This document shows positions 32,255 through 46,260 of a stretch of DNA of 64,000 bases, piece by piece (positions within the stretch are counted from its first letter, which is position 1; every line of letters starts with the position of its first letter). Source of the DNA: Niebla homalea. Taxonomy: Eukaryota; Ascomycota; Lecanoromycetes; Lecanorales; Ramalinaceae. The notes below the pieces were generated by a model, which was given only the letters and a program-made list of their open reading frames with translations, was not told the DNA's origin and ran no database searches. The position numbers and the translations under genes were made by a program. Where the stretch lies: the NCBI GenBank assembly GCA_019925105.1, contig JAHGAU010000003.1:930001-994000 (forward strand), written 5' to 3'.

Positions 32255-35200
32255 CTATCCCGATCCTTCCCCTCCGTCCTTGATCTCCAGCCCCGCCTTC
32301 TCGAGCTCCTTCCCCAAAATCCTTATCGGCTTGCCCCTCTCGCTCTCATCCATCTGATCTCTCCACACCCTCCCCTTATGACTCAGCTCCCGCAGATTCC
32401 TAATGTAGTAGCTCACCTTGTCCGCATCCGCCCGCGGCATCGGCGCCTCCAGCTTCTTCTTCCTCCGAGCCTGACAGGCCTCGTACAGCGACCAGGCCCG
32501 CCGGGCATCCGGGACTTCGAGGAGGGAATACTCGATGGACCATTCATCCTTGGGCTTGAGGGCATTAGGCCGGAGGACGAAGGTGCCGTTGACTTTGTTG
32601 CGGATGGTGAGGGTCATGGCGAGGACTTCTCTATCTTCCTCGGAAGAAGAAGTAGAGGATGTTTGATCCATGTCCTTTAGGAAGGAGGTGTCAGCTTCGA
32701 TTTCGAAATCTTCATCCTTGGTAGGATCTGGAGCGACCTCCTGTGTAGAGTCTGAATCATTTACTGCGCTAACAGACCCCCCCCAACTATCAGAGGATTC
32801 TTGGACAGCGTCTGCCGGACTGCTTTGACCGCTGCTTTCGCTTTGCGTTGCAGAATCCTCGGTTGTGGGTTGGACTTCACCTTCTGTCGAGCTAGGAGTC
32901 TCATTTCCAGTACCTTCAACCTCCTCTACTGCTGGCTCGACGGGCAGCTCGCCTGTTGAGGATTCTGAAGATTGCAAACGCTCGTAGGACTCATCGTTCT
33001 CCGCCAGAACTTCGTCCTCTGCGTCTGTCAATGCTGAAGCCTCCTCCAGATTAAGCTCATCCTCGTCCATGGCGTCCTCTACGTTAGCGCGCAGATCATC
33101 CCACTCTGACTTGTCAGTCTTGTCCGGAGAGTCCCCGTCAACCTTCTCCTTGGATTGATGAAGACCTAGAATCCTGTTCTCGAATTCTTCAATCTTTTCG
33201 GAATTTCGGTTCTGAATCTGCGCGACCTGGTCTTCAGATACAGGCTCGGCGAAGATATACATGAAAGGGGTGGCTGCTTCACGCGTTTCGAAATGTATGC
33301 GGAGAGACTGCAAGAACTCAGCCACCTGATGTGGGACGGCACTGGAGAGGACTTACTGTCTTTGGGTATTTCTCAACAGCTCGATCCAGGATCTTGTTTA
33401 GAAGATGAAGACCCAAGGTAAATTCTTGATCTCCAAGGGTAGTGTCATGCTGACCATGCACGGTCGAATCCATCTCGTTCAGGCTGACGTACTGGAAGCC
33501 GAAGATTTGCTCCACGTTGTGAAAAGCGACGAAGATGCCGTCCATCCTGCCCATTCTGACTTGCATCGAGTATTTCAAGAAGGCAGCTCGAATCATGTCA
33601 TAGTACTCCCGCTCGTACGACTCGTAAGCCCCTTGCCTATCCTTGATTTGATAACCCACACCGTGCTCAAAGTTTTGCACATCCATTCGGACGGATACTA
33701 CAGCTCTCGTCTTGAGATCAAACATACCTGTGCCCGGTAGCTTTGGATCGTACGCATCCAATTGGGACCGCATCAGAAAATCACCCATGGTAGAGTAATG
33801 AAAGGATTCTGGAGCAGACGACTCTTCCTCCGTTACCTGATTTGGATTCGATTTCCTATACCGCTCAAACTCTTCGGTCTCGAGAGTCAACAACTTTTCC
33901 ATGGATTTACCAAGCATACTCAAGACATTGGCATTGGCAAATTGCTTGTCCGCATCGATGGCGTAGGAGCCATCTTGCCACCTAAGGAAGATTGCCGAGG
34001 GGGATCGTTGAAGCTCGGTGAATGATTTGGATTCGTCTGGGAAAGTCTTGGAGAGCATGGTAGTGTTTATTGGTCGCCACTGCGAGAGCAGAAAGTGAAA
34101 ATGTGCCAGCACACTGGTCATGCTGGAGGTAGAGCCAACGTAGCGCTTGCGTTGGCGGTCTGCCAATGCTTTGAGAGACGTGTCCTTGGACGATGTGATA
34201 TACTCCTTCAGTGCATTGAAATCGAATTCGGCCACTGGCATGATGGTCTGAAGGTATGGGTCAAAGTTGTAGACGCGTGACCTCGGATCTTGTAGCTGGT
34301 AGACTCCAGGGCTGGGAGCGAGTTCAGCATAATACAAGCAATCCTTGCTCTGACGCTGACGCAACCTACTTGAATAACACCCTCTCCAGCCCATAGGCCA
34401 ATTGCGGGACCGGAGGCTGTTCGGTCTCAATTGCTAGCAATTGTCAGCAGTAGTCCACTGCCCCGATCAGCCGACTTACGCGTGATGCTTAAGCCAGAGG
34501 CTGCGACGGACTCAATGGATGCTTTCAGTTTCATTTTTGCGGCTTTTTTGTCAAGATTGTCGTCTGCGCTGAAAGCGGGTATTTTCCTCAGGGCATCGGC
34601 CGTCGCGACCTTTCTTTTTTTGGTGGGAGACTTGCCTCGTGTCATGCCCTGGGCCTGCTTTCGCAGATTCTCCTTGGTTTGTAGGGTCTTCTTGATCTCT
34701 GCAGCCTGGGCACCGAGCTTGTCTCTTTTCTTCTTGACTGCTTTCTGACCAGATCCCGTACCATCTTGTGCTGATGACCCTGGAGAGGTTTGCTCGCTGG
34801 GCTGCGCAACCTCTGCCGGATCGGTGCTCTTAGTATTATTCGGGGACGAGTCTTGACCGACGCCATTGTGATCAATCGATCTTCTTTTTTTCAAAGCAGC
34901 AACTTGGCGTTTTTTGGTAGTATAGAGTTTTTGAGCATTGCTCTTTACACGCCTCTTTCCACGCCAACGGCGAAGCACTGAGGACTTTTGCTTTTCAGAA
35001 GATGCAGACTTCTCTGCAGGGATTTCTCTGGCTTGAGATGCCGCACCAGCAGAACGCTTCTCGTCAGCGTCGCTTGCTGAAGCCTGACTTACCCCCAATG
35101 AGTCTTTGGGCTTCTGCTTGTGATCCAAGGGTGTCCAGCCGAAGCTATTCCCCCCTCCATTTGGTGGATAGAAAGACTGCTGGATATTCCCTTGAATACT

Positions 35201-35374
35201 TGGATGCTTTTTAAGGACATCCCGCAACTGATCAGAGGGTGGTGTGGGGGGCGCATCTGTATGTTGATACCGTGACGGTGTACGATGTGCAGCTGTGGCG
35301 ATTCTCAATTGACAGGGAAGGCAGACGAAGGGCCGAGTGGCGGTAAGTGCTGGTTGGACATATCGAGCATGCAT
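32255..35374 (-). CDS. pet127: Mitochondrial membrane protein Pet127
   Basis: Four exons on the minus strand: 35374-34480, 34433-34370, 34311-33357 and 33307-32255, giving 988 residues. Joins rebuild family text such as LAYGLERVLF-NPGVYQLQDPRS and VEKYPKT-SLRIHFETREA. Pet127 is tied to the mitochondrial inner membrane and acts in 5' processing and stability of mitochondrial RNAs. The N-terminus MHARYVQPALTATRPFVCLP looks like a mitochondrial targeting sequence, so I start at 35374; an in-frame ATG at 35452 would add 26 residues that spoil it. Residues 30-300 are basic and disordered. The conserved Pet127 domain runs from about 310 to 670 and includes GTGMFDLKTRAVVSVRMDV. An acidic insert (about residues 700-850) precedes a conserved C-terminal segment. 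Confidence 0.94.
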
Positions 35375-35696
35375 CCAAGTGGCGCCCAGGACTTCTAGAC
35401 AGTGAGATGGATATATACTCTTGAAGAATGAAAATGTAGCATTTGCCTCCATTTAGCGAATAGATGAAAATTAACGATTCAGACGCTAAGATCTGAGTGC
35501 CTAGTTCTAATTAGTTCTAGCGTCATGAGGCTGAAGCTGCCGGAATTTCCAAGGCTTCCTTCCAGCCACCCTCATTCAACGTCATCCACAAGCCATTCAA
35601 GAGGAAAACATACACGTCTGAAGGTCAACCATCATCAGAAACTCATTTGAAGGTATCGTGTGAATAGCTTCGCTTCCAACAAACTACCGGGTCAAC
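35375..35696. promoter_or_regulatory. Divergent promoter region, pet127 / vps68
   Basis: About 320 bp between two starts. No clear TATA box is seen. Confidence 0.4.
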
Positions 35697-36408
35697 ATGA
35701 GCAGCAACACGCTCTTTCGGTTTCCAAAGCCCGAGTGGATTAACAGCCCGAATGTTAGGACGGCGGGCGTCTACACCGCTGGCGCATTGGTAAGTGCTGG
35801 GAAGCATACCTGTATCTCATCGTGATGATGGGAAGATCTGGAGCCGTGAACATGGTGCTGATGCTGTATAGTTTTCACTCGGATTCTTCTTTTTCATCGA
35901 TGTCTCTACCTACTCTCACTCACGGAAGAATGCCTCAGGCGTGCACATCAAGTTCGTAGATTGGATCCCGGGAATATGCTCTGCACTGGGCATGCTGGTC
36001 ATCAACTCAATAGAGAAAACGAGATTGAGCGCCGACAGCTACAGTTACTCGGGCACTGGCGTCGCATGGAAAGCCAGGCTCGTCCTGTTCCTGGGCTTTG
36101 CTCTAATGGCCGGAGGTCTTGCCGGCTCTGTGGTAAGCCACTAGCGACCTACGAGCAAGCCCACATTGCTCCTTAGGTTGCTACGTTAACATTTTAGGCC
36201 GTCCTGGTTTTGAAATATGTCGTCCCGGAATACCCGTTTCCAACCTTGTATTTTGGCATTGCAAACGTCGTTGCCAATGGACTGATTATGCTGAGGTGAG
36301 CATGATGTCCGATCATTGTCTACTCGCCACTGATGCCGGAACAGCTCGGTCGTCTTGTGGGTTTCGCAGAATATGGAAGACGATTATACCTACAATCTAG
36401 CCCTCTGA
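35697..36408 (+). CDS. vps68: Vacuolar protein sorting protein Vps68 (UPF0220/TMEM50 family)
   Basis: Four exons, 35697-35789, 35872-36132, 36198-36295 and 36345-36408, give 171 residues. The joins yield VYTAGAL-FSLGFFFFIDV, GGLAGSV-AVLVLKYVV and GLIMLS-SVVLWVSQNMED. It has four hydrophobic segments, the usual topology. MSSNTLFRFPKPEW at the start and KNASGVHIKFVDWIPGICS between helices 1 and 2 match the family. The yeast protein works with Vps55 in late endosome-to-vacuole traffic. The length is the family norm and the short last exon carries the conserved acidic end. Confidence 0.95.
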
Positions 36409-36651
36409 TAAGCTCTCGGGTGATGTAGAGTAGGACAGCGCAGGCGCAATTGGATCATCGTGTTTGGAGGTTCTTTCGTTGCATGCCACGTCCAGACTTT
36501 ACAGCCGCATGTTTTAATTGTTCACCAACCCTTCTTGAGCGACTTATTGATTGTCACTAGTAGCTATTCATGAGTGGAGTGTTGTCGATTATCCTACTCC
36601 TCCTTAGAGCGGGAACGCCAAACTTTATCCTCGCCGTCCATCAGCCGCGCC

Positions 36652-37797
36652 TCAAGGCGTAAAGATGGTGAGATCACCGGGTCGAGCGTTCGCAGCGGCA
36701 GCGTCAAACGCCGTCTTCCAGTCCTGAAGGTCATACCTGCCACGAATGATCACGCCGCCCTTTTCACCCAGCTGAAATATATCGGATTCCACCAGTTGAA
36801 GGAATGCCCCAATATCCTGCGGCTCAGACATGTACTTCCCTTTCAACGTGATCTGATTGTGTACTACAGTGGAGCATGGAAGACCCTGCTCCCTCATCAT
36901 ACCTCCCATCAGGGAGACCCTCCCGCGAGCCTTCAGGGCGAGGATACAGGATTTGAAATGCGTCGACGATGCCGCTTGAGGGGGCGAGATGTCGAAATAG
37001 GCATCGATGCCCCCCAAGCTCTGTAATGCCTTTTCATCCTCCTCGACATTTCCTGACATCTGTATGGTGTCTACTCTGCCTTTACCGAGCGCTTTCAATT
37101 TGGCCAAGATCTCGGTGTTCCTACCCATGGCAACCACGCTCGCTCCCATAGCCAAGGCAACCATGACAGCGGCTCCGCCAAAGTTTCCTGTAGCGGGGCA
37201 GATGAGGATCCTCTCGCCTGCTCGAAGATTGATATCTCTCAATCCGCCAAAGGGAATCAAGGCAGTCTGGATGAATGCCAGATCTGCGACTCCAAGACCC
37301 AGACCTCCATCTTGCGTCGAGCCGAGCAATCGGCCTTCATTAAGCCGGGTGCAACTCTCCATCGGGAGGCGTGCGTACTCGGCAAACGTGCTGTCTCGCC
37401 ATTCGCCCTGCGAGAGCTTGCGACCACCCTCGTTGAAACCGCCATGGAGGCCACTGAGAAAGATTGCTTCGGGATCGTCCCGTCCACGGATGACCAAGTC
37501 TGCAAAGACGAGGTCTCCAGGGGCGAGCCGGGTAGCGTCTGGACCGACTGCCACTACGCGACCAATCGCGCTTGCGCCCGGAACAAACGGGGTTGGATAG
37601 TAGTACTTCCTCTCGCCGTTGTAGATCTCGCGCGCATAGGTGACGATAGGGGCGGCCAGAACGCGGATCACGATGCTACCTGAGACGGCCTCCGGTACTG
37701 GCAGCCTACGAAGCGTCAAAGGCCCGGCGGGCTTCTCTTGGAACAGCGCAAGATAATCCTCGGGGATGCAATGGGAAGCTGATTGGACCCCAGACAT
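36652..37797 (-). CDS. Medium-chain dehydrogenase/reductase (quinone-oxidoreductase-like)
   Basis: A single exon of 381 residues. The GroES-like N-terminal part has PFVPGASAIGRVVAVGPDA and LAPGDLVFADLVIRGRDD. The nucleotide-binding fold has GERILICPATGNFGGAAVMV and VVAMGRNTEILAKLKALG. The usual Cys cluster for structural zinc and the catalytic zinc ligands are not evident, so it belongs with zinc-free MDR enzymes, most of which use NADPH. The substrate cannot be told. It is convergent with vps68 (243 bp between stops), and no secondary-metabolite genes adjoin it. Confidence 0.9.
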   Translation of the reverse strand: MSGVQSASHCIPEDYLALFQEKPAGPLTLRRLPVPEAVSGSIVIRVLAAPIVTYAREIYNGERKYYYPTPFVPGASAIGRVVAVGPDATRLAPGDLVFADLVIRGRDDPEAIFLSGLHGGFNEGGRKLSQGEWRDSTFAEYARLPMESCTRLNEGRLLGSTQDGGLGLGVADLAFIQTALIPFGGLRDINLRAGERILICPATGNFGGAAVMVALAMGASVVAMGRNTEILAKLKALGKGRVDTIQMSGNVEEDEKALQSLGGIDAYFDISPPQAASSTHFKSCILALKARGRVSLMGGMMREQGLPCSTVVHNQITLKGKYMSEPQDIGAFLQLVESDIFQLGEKGGVIIRGRYDLQDWKTAFDAAAANARPGDLTIFTP

Positions 37798-38381
37798 CTT
37801 TTATTGGACTCTAGGGGTATATGTTTGGAAGAAGCTGCTCGGATCGTAACAGCTTGAGATTTGGCTCCTGTTGGCAATGGTAAAGAAAAGGATTGAGGCA
37901 CACTTGGTTTCTGGAGGGCAGCATCAATCGTTTGGACATAGCAGCTTCATCCTCCATATACCGTTGCTCGCCTCGTAGATAGCATTATTTCCGATCTGTA
38001 TCCATGGAGATAAAGGCCATAACGGAATCTCACCGTGCTTGTGGATCTGATGATTATGTCCATTCCTGGGTCAGTCAGTTCGCGACTGCCAACCTCAAAC
38101 ACATGATTGCGAAGGCTCCAGTGATACGCCAGATGTGAAATAAAGCTTGGAAGGTCTTCACGCAACAGACTTAGCTAACCATCTATCTCTCGCTCAGCTG
38201 CCCTCCAGGATGTGTATAATTCTTGAACCTGTTGATACAGGTTCAGTCCCCCAACTTCCACTACCACTTTCGTCCTTCAATCACCATGTTTTACTATCAC
38301 TTACCCCCACTGTCATGTTCGATTCGATGGTCATACTTCCCTCCATTGTGTGGACTCTGGGATTTGCAAAACCTCGGCAGA
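37798..38381. other. Intergenic region between two minus-strand genes
   Basis: Promoter of the MDR gene and 3' region of the F-box-like gene. No gene is supported. Confidence 0.4.
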
Positions 38382-39844
38382 CTAAAATCTTTGCTCAAGT
38401 GTCCCAAAGTAACCAGGTGGAGCAGGCGGGATGAGGATCGTCTTGTCGTTCCAAGCCGTGTTCTCTTCGAAGCCCACCACTTGGTCTGCCTTGATACGCA
38501 TTTCCCGAAGACCAGTCGAGGTGAAGTTGCAGTAGTCCTTTCCCACGGCTTTTAGGAAATCCATGACTGTTTTGTAATGCATATGCAGTCCCATGGAGAT
38601 GGTCTTCCAGACAGTCTCTGTCATGAATATTGAGCCCGCTTGGGTCCCGTCGACCTCGGTCAGCTTAGTCTCGGCATACTTCACGGTCCACGATCTTTTC
38701 ACGTCTATTTGTTGTATATTTTTAAGTCGTAGGAGCGGAACCATGAGTCGCCTCCTATGCTCGGAAGGCGGACTGAACTCGCAAGGGACCTCCTTCGATG
38801 CATTAGGTGTCGAAAGCTGCGAGGACGTAGAGCTTATTGAGTCATCGGTGTGCAATTTGATCTCAATCTTCAGGGTGAGTCCGCACTGATCCAACTTCGG
38901 ATGTACGAGCCGGATGCCACGATGTATGACAATGTCTACAGTCAGTGTCCGAGGGCTGTCCGGGCCCTCGATGATACCACTGACGAAACTGTCGAGTCTG
39001 GAAACATGCTCATCGCAAACCTCGTACTCAGTCTGCTTGCGGGGCATTGTGTCCTCACTAGTCTGAGAGTTATATATCCACCTACGGCAGGCAAGCTTAT
39101 CAGATCTGTCTAGATCTAGAGGAAGTTGTAGCGGACCAGGGGACAAAATGTCGAACCCTGTCGAGCAGAGATCGAGGCGCATGTAAAAATTCCGGATCCC
39201 GACCAGGGAAGCAATACTGAGCCCACTTTTCGGCAGCGGCGTTGGCCAAGAGCGAGGGATTAGTAGTAGATCAGGTTGGAGATCCCACGTGTTGACCCGG
39301 ACAAAGGCACTGAGAGCCGCTGATCTGAGCATTTGAGAGGTGTGAAAGATGGGAAAAGAGCAGTCAGCAAGTGCCTGCTTGATCTCGGAGCGTTTTCGGT
39401 CGATTATGATGCCACAATTGGCACCCGTGCAGAGCATCTCGAATTCGTTCGTTGATATTGGAAATGGAATGCCAACTACCAGGTCGAGGATCTAACGTCA
39501 AAGGTGAGAATTGCGAACAGACACTGGATAGGATGGGCTCTCAGGACTACCTTGGCCAGTATCTCGACGGGCAAATCCATCAAAGAAATGTGAGAGCGCC
39601 CTTCCTGTATAGCGTCGGTCCTCGCTGGGCGCTTGGCCCGCGAGAGACGCTTGAACCATAAGCATAAAGCCATGTAGATCAGCATCTCCTAAGGGCATAC
39701 CATTGTTTCCAATACACAGGCTTCTTGAGCCAGAGGACTGTCATGTGCTGTGCGTTCCTCTGGTGGGGACGCTAGGTCCTCCAAACTTTCCTCTTCCAAG
39801 CCACCGCCGGGTTGGGCTAACTTTGAACTTGTGAATCCATGCAT
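38382..39844 (-). CDS. F-box-like hypothetical protein
   Basis: Proposed exons on the minus strand are 39844-39701, 39604-39523 and 39475-38382, giving 439 residues. The second exon starts the domain with SHISLMDLPVEILAKVVLRA, which fits the first helix of an F-box-like motif. The third exon continues in frame with IPFPISTNEFEMLCTGANC and IFHTSQMLRSAALSAFVRVN, a pattern common in fungus-specific F-box-like proteins. Its C-terminal half has no recognised domain. The first intron has a good GTATGC donor and CAG acceptor. The second donor (GTCTGT) is weak, so that boundary is the least certain. The N-terminal exon is polar and unconserved. Confidence 0.65.
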
Positions 39845-40855
39845 TGATGATGAGAAAGATGAGGACGATGATGCGGCATAAGCGGTCGTGTATCAAGCAA
39901 CAGACATCTTCTGCAAATGAGACTGCAGAAATAGGAAATGGGGAATGGGAATGGGGTTGTGTTGTCTTAAATGGATGTCATTGTGCTCAAGAATAGGGTG
40001 AAACGTGACAAACATCTGATGGCACACTATAACAGTGGTGTCAATGACGCTACCACCACCACTATTCGCTCTGTCCTAAACTTAGAGCCTATGTGCAGGA
40101 ATACTCTAGGTTCACAACATTTGGCAGGTTCAGGGAATTATACATTACGTCTTTGACAGTCATTCCCTTGCAAATGAACAGTGAATTTCGACATTACGTT
40201 GCCTCAACTACATTCGTGCATACCGTTCGCCCCGACTGTTGATACTATGTTGTACGATTCCCCTTTCATATTGAACCAAAAGGCGACAAATATCGCTGTA
40301 AACCAGAGAGGCTTTACAGCCATTCATGATTCGCATCAATGATCAAAATTCTAAGGTGTAGCAGTGAACATCTCGGCTAGTGAAGAATGTGAAGCCTTCA
40401 GAGCGACCAGGAATGAGGTGGGACCCAAAAGGAGTTCATATTATATGACCTTGGTTGAAGAGGAAAAGCCCCCCTACGGTAGGCGACATTTCTATATCCG
40501 CAACAATACGCCTCTGTATATCATATTGATAGTTTTATGCCGTTATTGACACATTTCAATTCTGCAATGTGCTGTCTCGTTTCTTAATATTATAATTGAT
40601 TCAACCCGATGTCCGCGATCCGCGCCTGAAGTGTAGAGCAGTCCACCGTAGGATCAATCAGGCCTTAGGTTGACAATACTAAATATTGATTCCCTACTTA
40701 CCTTACGAGTCAATTGAGACATCATTGTTCTCTACGGGAGGAAGTGTTTTGGTCGGCGAGATAAGCAGATCACGGATGGCGGTCGGAGGTATACTTACAG
40801 CTCATCCTGTCCAAAGGTGCATTTATTTGGTGCTCACATGACAGGATAGGCCCAG
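39845..40855. other. Gene-free region of about 1 kb upstream of CENP-I
   Basis: An AT-rich divergent region. It should contain the promoter and perhaps the missing first exon of the CENP-I gene. I saw no other supported gene, tRNA or repeat. Confidence 0.4.
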
Positions 40856-43176
40856 ACCCATTTCATCTTGATCAAGCACTACTTCGTCTTAGCTCGAGTA
40901 AGTTCCTGTCTCCGAACGCTCTTGTTAGCCTTACATTGCTGATAGACCATAGTTGCGGGATCTGGTTTACACCCAGCCGCTACTTCCGTGAAAGCTTCCG
41001 TGGACGAAATATGTAGACTTGCAGACAGGCAGGGGCTGCAGCACTCTTCTCTGACTACCTTGCTGCGTCTGCTCACACATCGGTCAGCACTGGATCAGGC
41101 AAGTCAACTAGCTTTGATCAAGTCTTGTTACCCATTGGAAAAAGTGCCCAATCCTTGCGTCTATATGATCGTGTCAGCTCTTGGACCTAGCAAACAGAAG
41201 CCTTCGAGTACGGTACAGCAAGCACTTCTGAAATGGCTCATTCTTGTTTTTGATCTCTTAGAAGAAACAGCAGCCTTATCCAGGTTGTACAACGCCTTAT
41301 TCGCTTTGCTGGATGTCTTTTATCTGCGTTCCCAACTCTGCCATCTGGTTGCCAAAATCACTCGTCTGGAGCACATCAGCTCTGCTCGCTGCCAATTCCT
41401 GAAGCATCTGGACGAGGGCATAACTGCGGAGCCGAATTTACACAAATTGTCCTCTATCTTTGAAGCTCGGCATCCTAGCAGTAGAGGAGCACCCAGGTCA
41501 AAGCTGCCAATAAGATTCCCTCACCCCGACCTGCAATGGCTTGACAGGTTGCGCGCAATCCTGCGTAGGCATGGAGCACCTCCTGAGTTGCTCCGCTCTT
41601 CTTCGGATGGCTTTGTTTTCTACGGCCTTGCACCCACAGAGAATAAGGAAGCCGAATGTGGCCACCAGCCGTATAATTCGCTTGAGCTGAAAGATTTAGA
41701 TGATGTTGCCAACCATGTTGAGGGACTACAAGCATCATTTGTTCAGTCCCCCAACCTCACTTCAGGATTGTCACTTCATGCTCTGTCTTTGACAAAGACT
41801 GGGTTTCATTCTCGGCATATGCACGATAGCATGGCCAATTTGTTAGAGCATCAAAAGCTGGAGTTGGAGGATGGGGAAAGGCTGAGTGAGAGTCTGTTGG
41901 AGACACTCCTAACTCATACAAGATCCACCAAGGTTAGCAGATTACACATGGCTTCTCTTTGAATGCTAACGTGACTGACACAATGTAGGAACTTCATCCC
42001 TCCACTTTACAATTTTTCCGCTACTATCTCCCAAAGTGGCGGCCTGTGATAGAGTTCGAAAGACATGAACAGATCCTAGATCTTCTCACCTTCTTACCCA
42101 TTTTACCCTGGCCTGGTACGAAAAGCTCCACTCCGCGTACTTAATGTTTACTGATTGAGAAACAAAAAGAGCTTTATCCGACACTGCTTCAACCTTTTGA
42201 AAGGGCAATGATTGACTCAGCGGCTTTACCCCTTTCCAAGACTCTTGAATTCTATAACAACTTGCTCAGCCGCTGGACAGCCTGGCTGAGTAGCCCAGTC
42301 AATCAACCTCTCACGAAGGCTGAAATTGATACCGTTGTCTCTCTGACCAATCATACGGCAATCCTTGCGCTCACAACCTTGTGTCACTCAGCCTCTCCAA
42401 CGCAACAGACCGTATCCATAATCCTCACACACCTCGAAATACTGAACCCCTTCCTCACCCCGCCCCTAAGCATACCTCTCCCACCGCCGCAACCACTCCT
42501 CATCTACACCCTCCTATCCTGCTCGCCGACCCTCTCGACCATCTCCCGCGTCTCCGCCCTCCTGGCAAGCGACAAGACCGCCTTCGAACACCCAATGCCT
42601 CCTCCCCCTCCTCAATCCACAGACCAGCAGGGCGCCGCCGGCGAAGTGGACAACACCACCATCACCACATCATCATCAGGGAGACCGACCGCCCGCCCTC
42701 CAACCCACATCCACACCCTCAACGCCACTCTCATCGACACATGCAACCTCCTGCTCCGGTCGCGCGCCTTCAACACCTCGGACGCGCACGCCCTGGGCTG
42801 CCTCGCTCCGCCGGGGCTCGTGGCGTCGCTGACGAGGTATGCGAGTTCGTTGTCGCCGCCCTTGGATCTGAATCTGCTGTTCTCGCTCAGCTATCACCCG
42901 AGCCTGTCGGTGCTGAGTAAGGCGGCGTTTGTGGAGGTGGAGCGGAAGGCGGAGATCAAGCATGCGGGACCTGTGAATTCCAGGAGCTTGGCCGGGCTGG
43001 CGCGGGAAGGAGGTGTCAGGGTCGGGTGGAGGGAATACCGTGTTCATGTGCTGAAGTGGCTGGAAGCGATGGGTGTTGACGGGATAGGGAATCTGGGAAG
43101 GGCTACGATGAGAGGCTTGATGGGCGGGGACTCCAAGGCAAGCAGAAGAGACAGTGAGGTAAGCAAGGTCGGTTGA
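40856..43176 (+). CDS. mis6: Inner kinetochore protein CENP-I/Mis6
   Basis: Exons 40953-41932, 41989-42115 and 42170-43176 are well supported. An upstream coding exon ends at 40897 (FHLDQALLRLSS-IAGSGLHP), with donor GTAAGT and a TAG acceptor. I could not find its ATG, so the 5' end is open. Mis6/CENP-I is part of the constitutive centromere network and is needed for CENP-A loading in fission yeast. Family text includes SVKASVDEICRLADRQGLQ, LRLLTHRSALDQASQLALI, IRFPHPDLQWLDRLRAIL and ELYPTLLQPFERAMIDSA. It is helical-repeat-like, with no catalytic motif. The last exon is visibly more GC- and Pro-rich (42400-42800) than its surroundings. Confidence 0.88.
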
Positions 43177-43623
43177 TAGGTTGGAGGCCTACCATCAGTG
43201 GGCTTGAGTCTGGAGCAGGCACGAAGGATCAAGAAGCGATGAAGGTTGCGTGATTTATTGTATTCTAAAGAATCTCACTGAAGCAAGCTGTATGAAGCAT
43301 CCTCTTATTGAAACTGCTGTAAATGTGCCCAAGCCAACTTTCTTTTCTCTGCTACTGCTACAGCATGCTGATGCGCCCGAGTCACTCTAAGAAAGAAAAC
43401 CACCTTGCTGCTACCAACAATTTCCACATCCATCTCCAGTCAGCCCACACGCTCCCGTAGTGTTCGTTGTCGCTCGTGGTAACGTGATGCTCCCTCTGAC
43501 CGTTGCATGAATAGCTTGTCAGAGGATGCTTTCATCTCCAGCGCTCGGTCATATTCTTATAGCTATGTGTGCTGAAAGCAGATCAGAGCGAGAGCTTAAG
43601 TGTGTTGACCAGATCTACGCACC
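43177..43623. other. Convergent intergenic region, CENP-I / actin
   Basis: No gene is supported. It probably contains the actin 3' UTR. Confidence 0.45.
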
Positions 43624-45199
<1,576 letters not shown>

Positions 45200-46260
45200 G
45201 GTGGTGAGGTATAGGAGAACGTAAAGGTAGGTATTAGGTATGGGTGAAGGGAGAGAAGGGTCTGCAGCGAGCTATGGCGCAAGTCAACAACGGGGTGGAG
45301 GTAGTACGGGAGGGCAGAGATTGGGAAGGTTGCTGTTCGTGGGTCGACAAAGAGAGAAACCGTTTTGCTTGCTCTTGCCGTTGGGAGTTGTGTCCTGCCG
45401 CAAAAATCTGTGGGCCTCCGCTGCCAAGCGACGCTAGAGATCTGACTGGGGGCTTTGGGGGGGAGAAAGGAGGTTGTACAAATAGCGGCTGCCTCCTTTT
45501 CTTTTCTCTCAATTAAATATCTTCCCAGGAGCGAGGATTGAAATTACGATATGTGATATATATGATATTGCCGCCTATACGACGACCATGAGAATACGCA
45601 ATCTTGAACCTTAGAGCTGGGCAATGGGAAATTGTTGCTTCTCAAACGAGCCTCATACGCGCGTTCAACAAGTAACAAAACGCTGCTGCCTTGAGCTTGA
45701 GGACAGTACCCTATAGAGCAGCAATAGACCTGTAATTTGCCGGCCTCCGTCCTGTGGACATCAGTCTTCTCCATCTCAATATCACAGCCATGACGGGATT
45801 GATGATGTCCGCGATCCGAAAAGATGGCGGGGCAGATTGCCACTATAAACATACTTCTGGCCCAAATCCAGGTCTTTAGTCGCCGGCAGCGGGGCTCCAC
45901 CCCCTGAATTAAATATCACATACCAAGGGGCGGAGTCTCTATCTGCACGATCTTGTCCCAACTCTTCACTCAGGTATGGAACGGCCTTACAGCAGAGATT
46001 CCGACCTCGAGCTTTTCACAAGTGACCCGTCAGTCGTCATGTAGTAGTAGATATCGGGAATCCGCCTGAACCTTCTACGTCATTCGCGGTCCTTCCATTC
46101 ATCATGATGCTCGTTCCTTGACACCATAAAGTCTCAATGCTTTGCTCCGCCCTTCAATATCAGACAAGCCTGAACGTATCTGTATTTGTTCTCTTTCCTT
46201 AACCTGATCGTCCCTTGAATTGCCTTTTCGCATTCCACGCTATATCTACAAAAGTCCACC
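45200..46260. promoter_or_regulatory. Divergent promoter region, actin / fes1
   Basis: About 1.06 kb without a supported gene. It includes pyrimidine-rich stretches beside the actin start and an imperfect inverted repeat at about 45893-45934, with arms ctccacccc and ggggcggag. The arms contain CCCC/GGGG cores of the stress-element type. The region must drive actin leftward and the chaperone factor Fes1 rightward. Confidence 0.45.

Noticed and set aside
33326..33356. A 31-nt intron in pet127 suggested by the ends of two large overlapping frames
   Set aside because: Too short to splice. A 49-nt intron (33356-33308), with a CTGAG branch-like site and a TTGCAG acceptor, joins KYPKT to SLRIHFETRE, as expected for the family.
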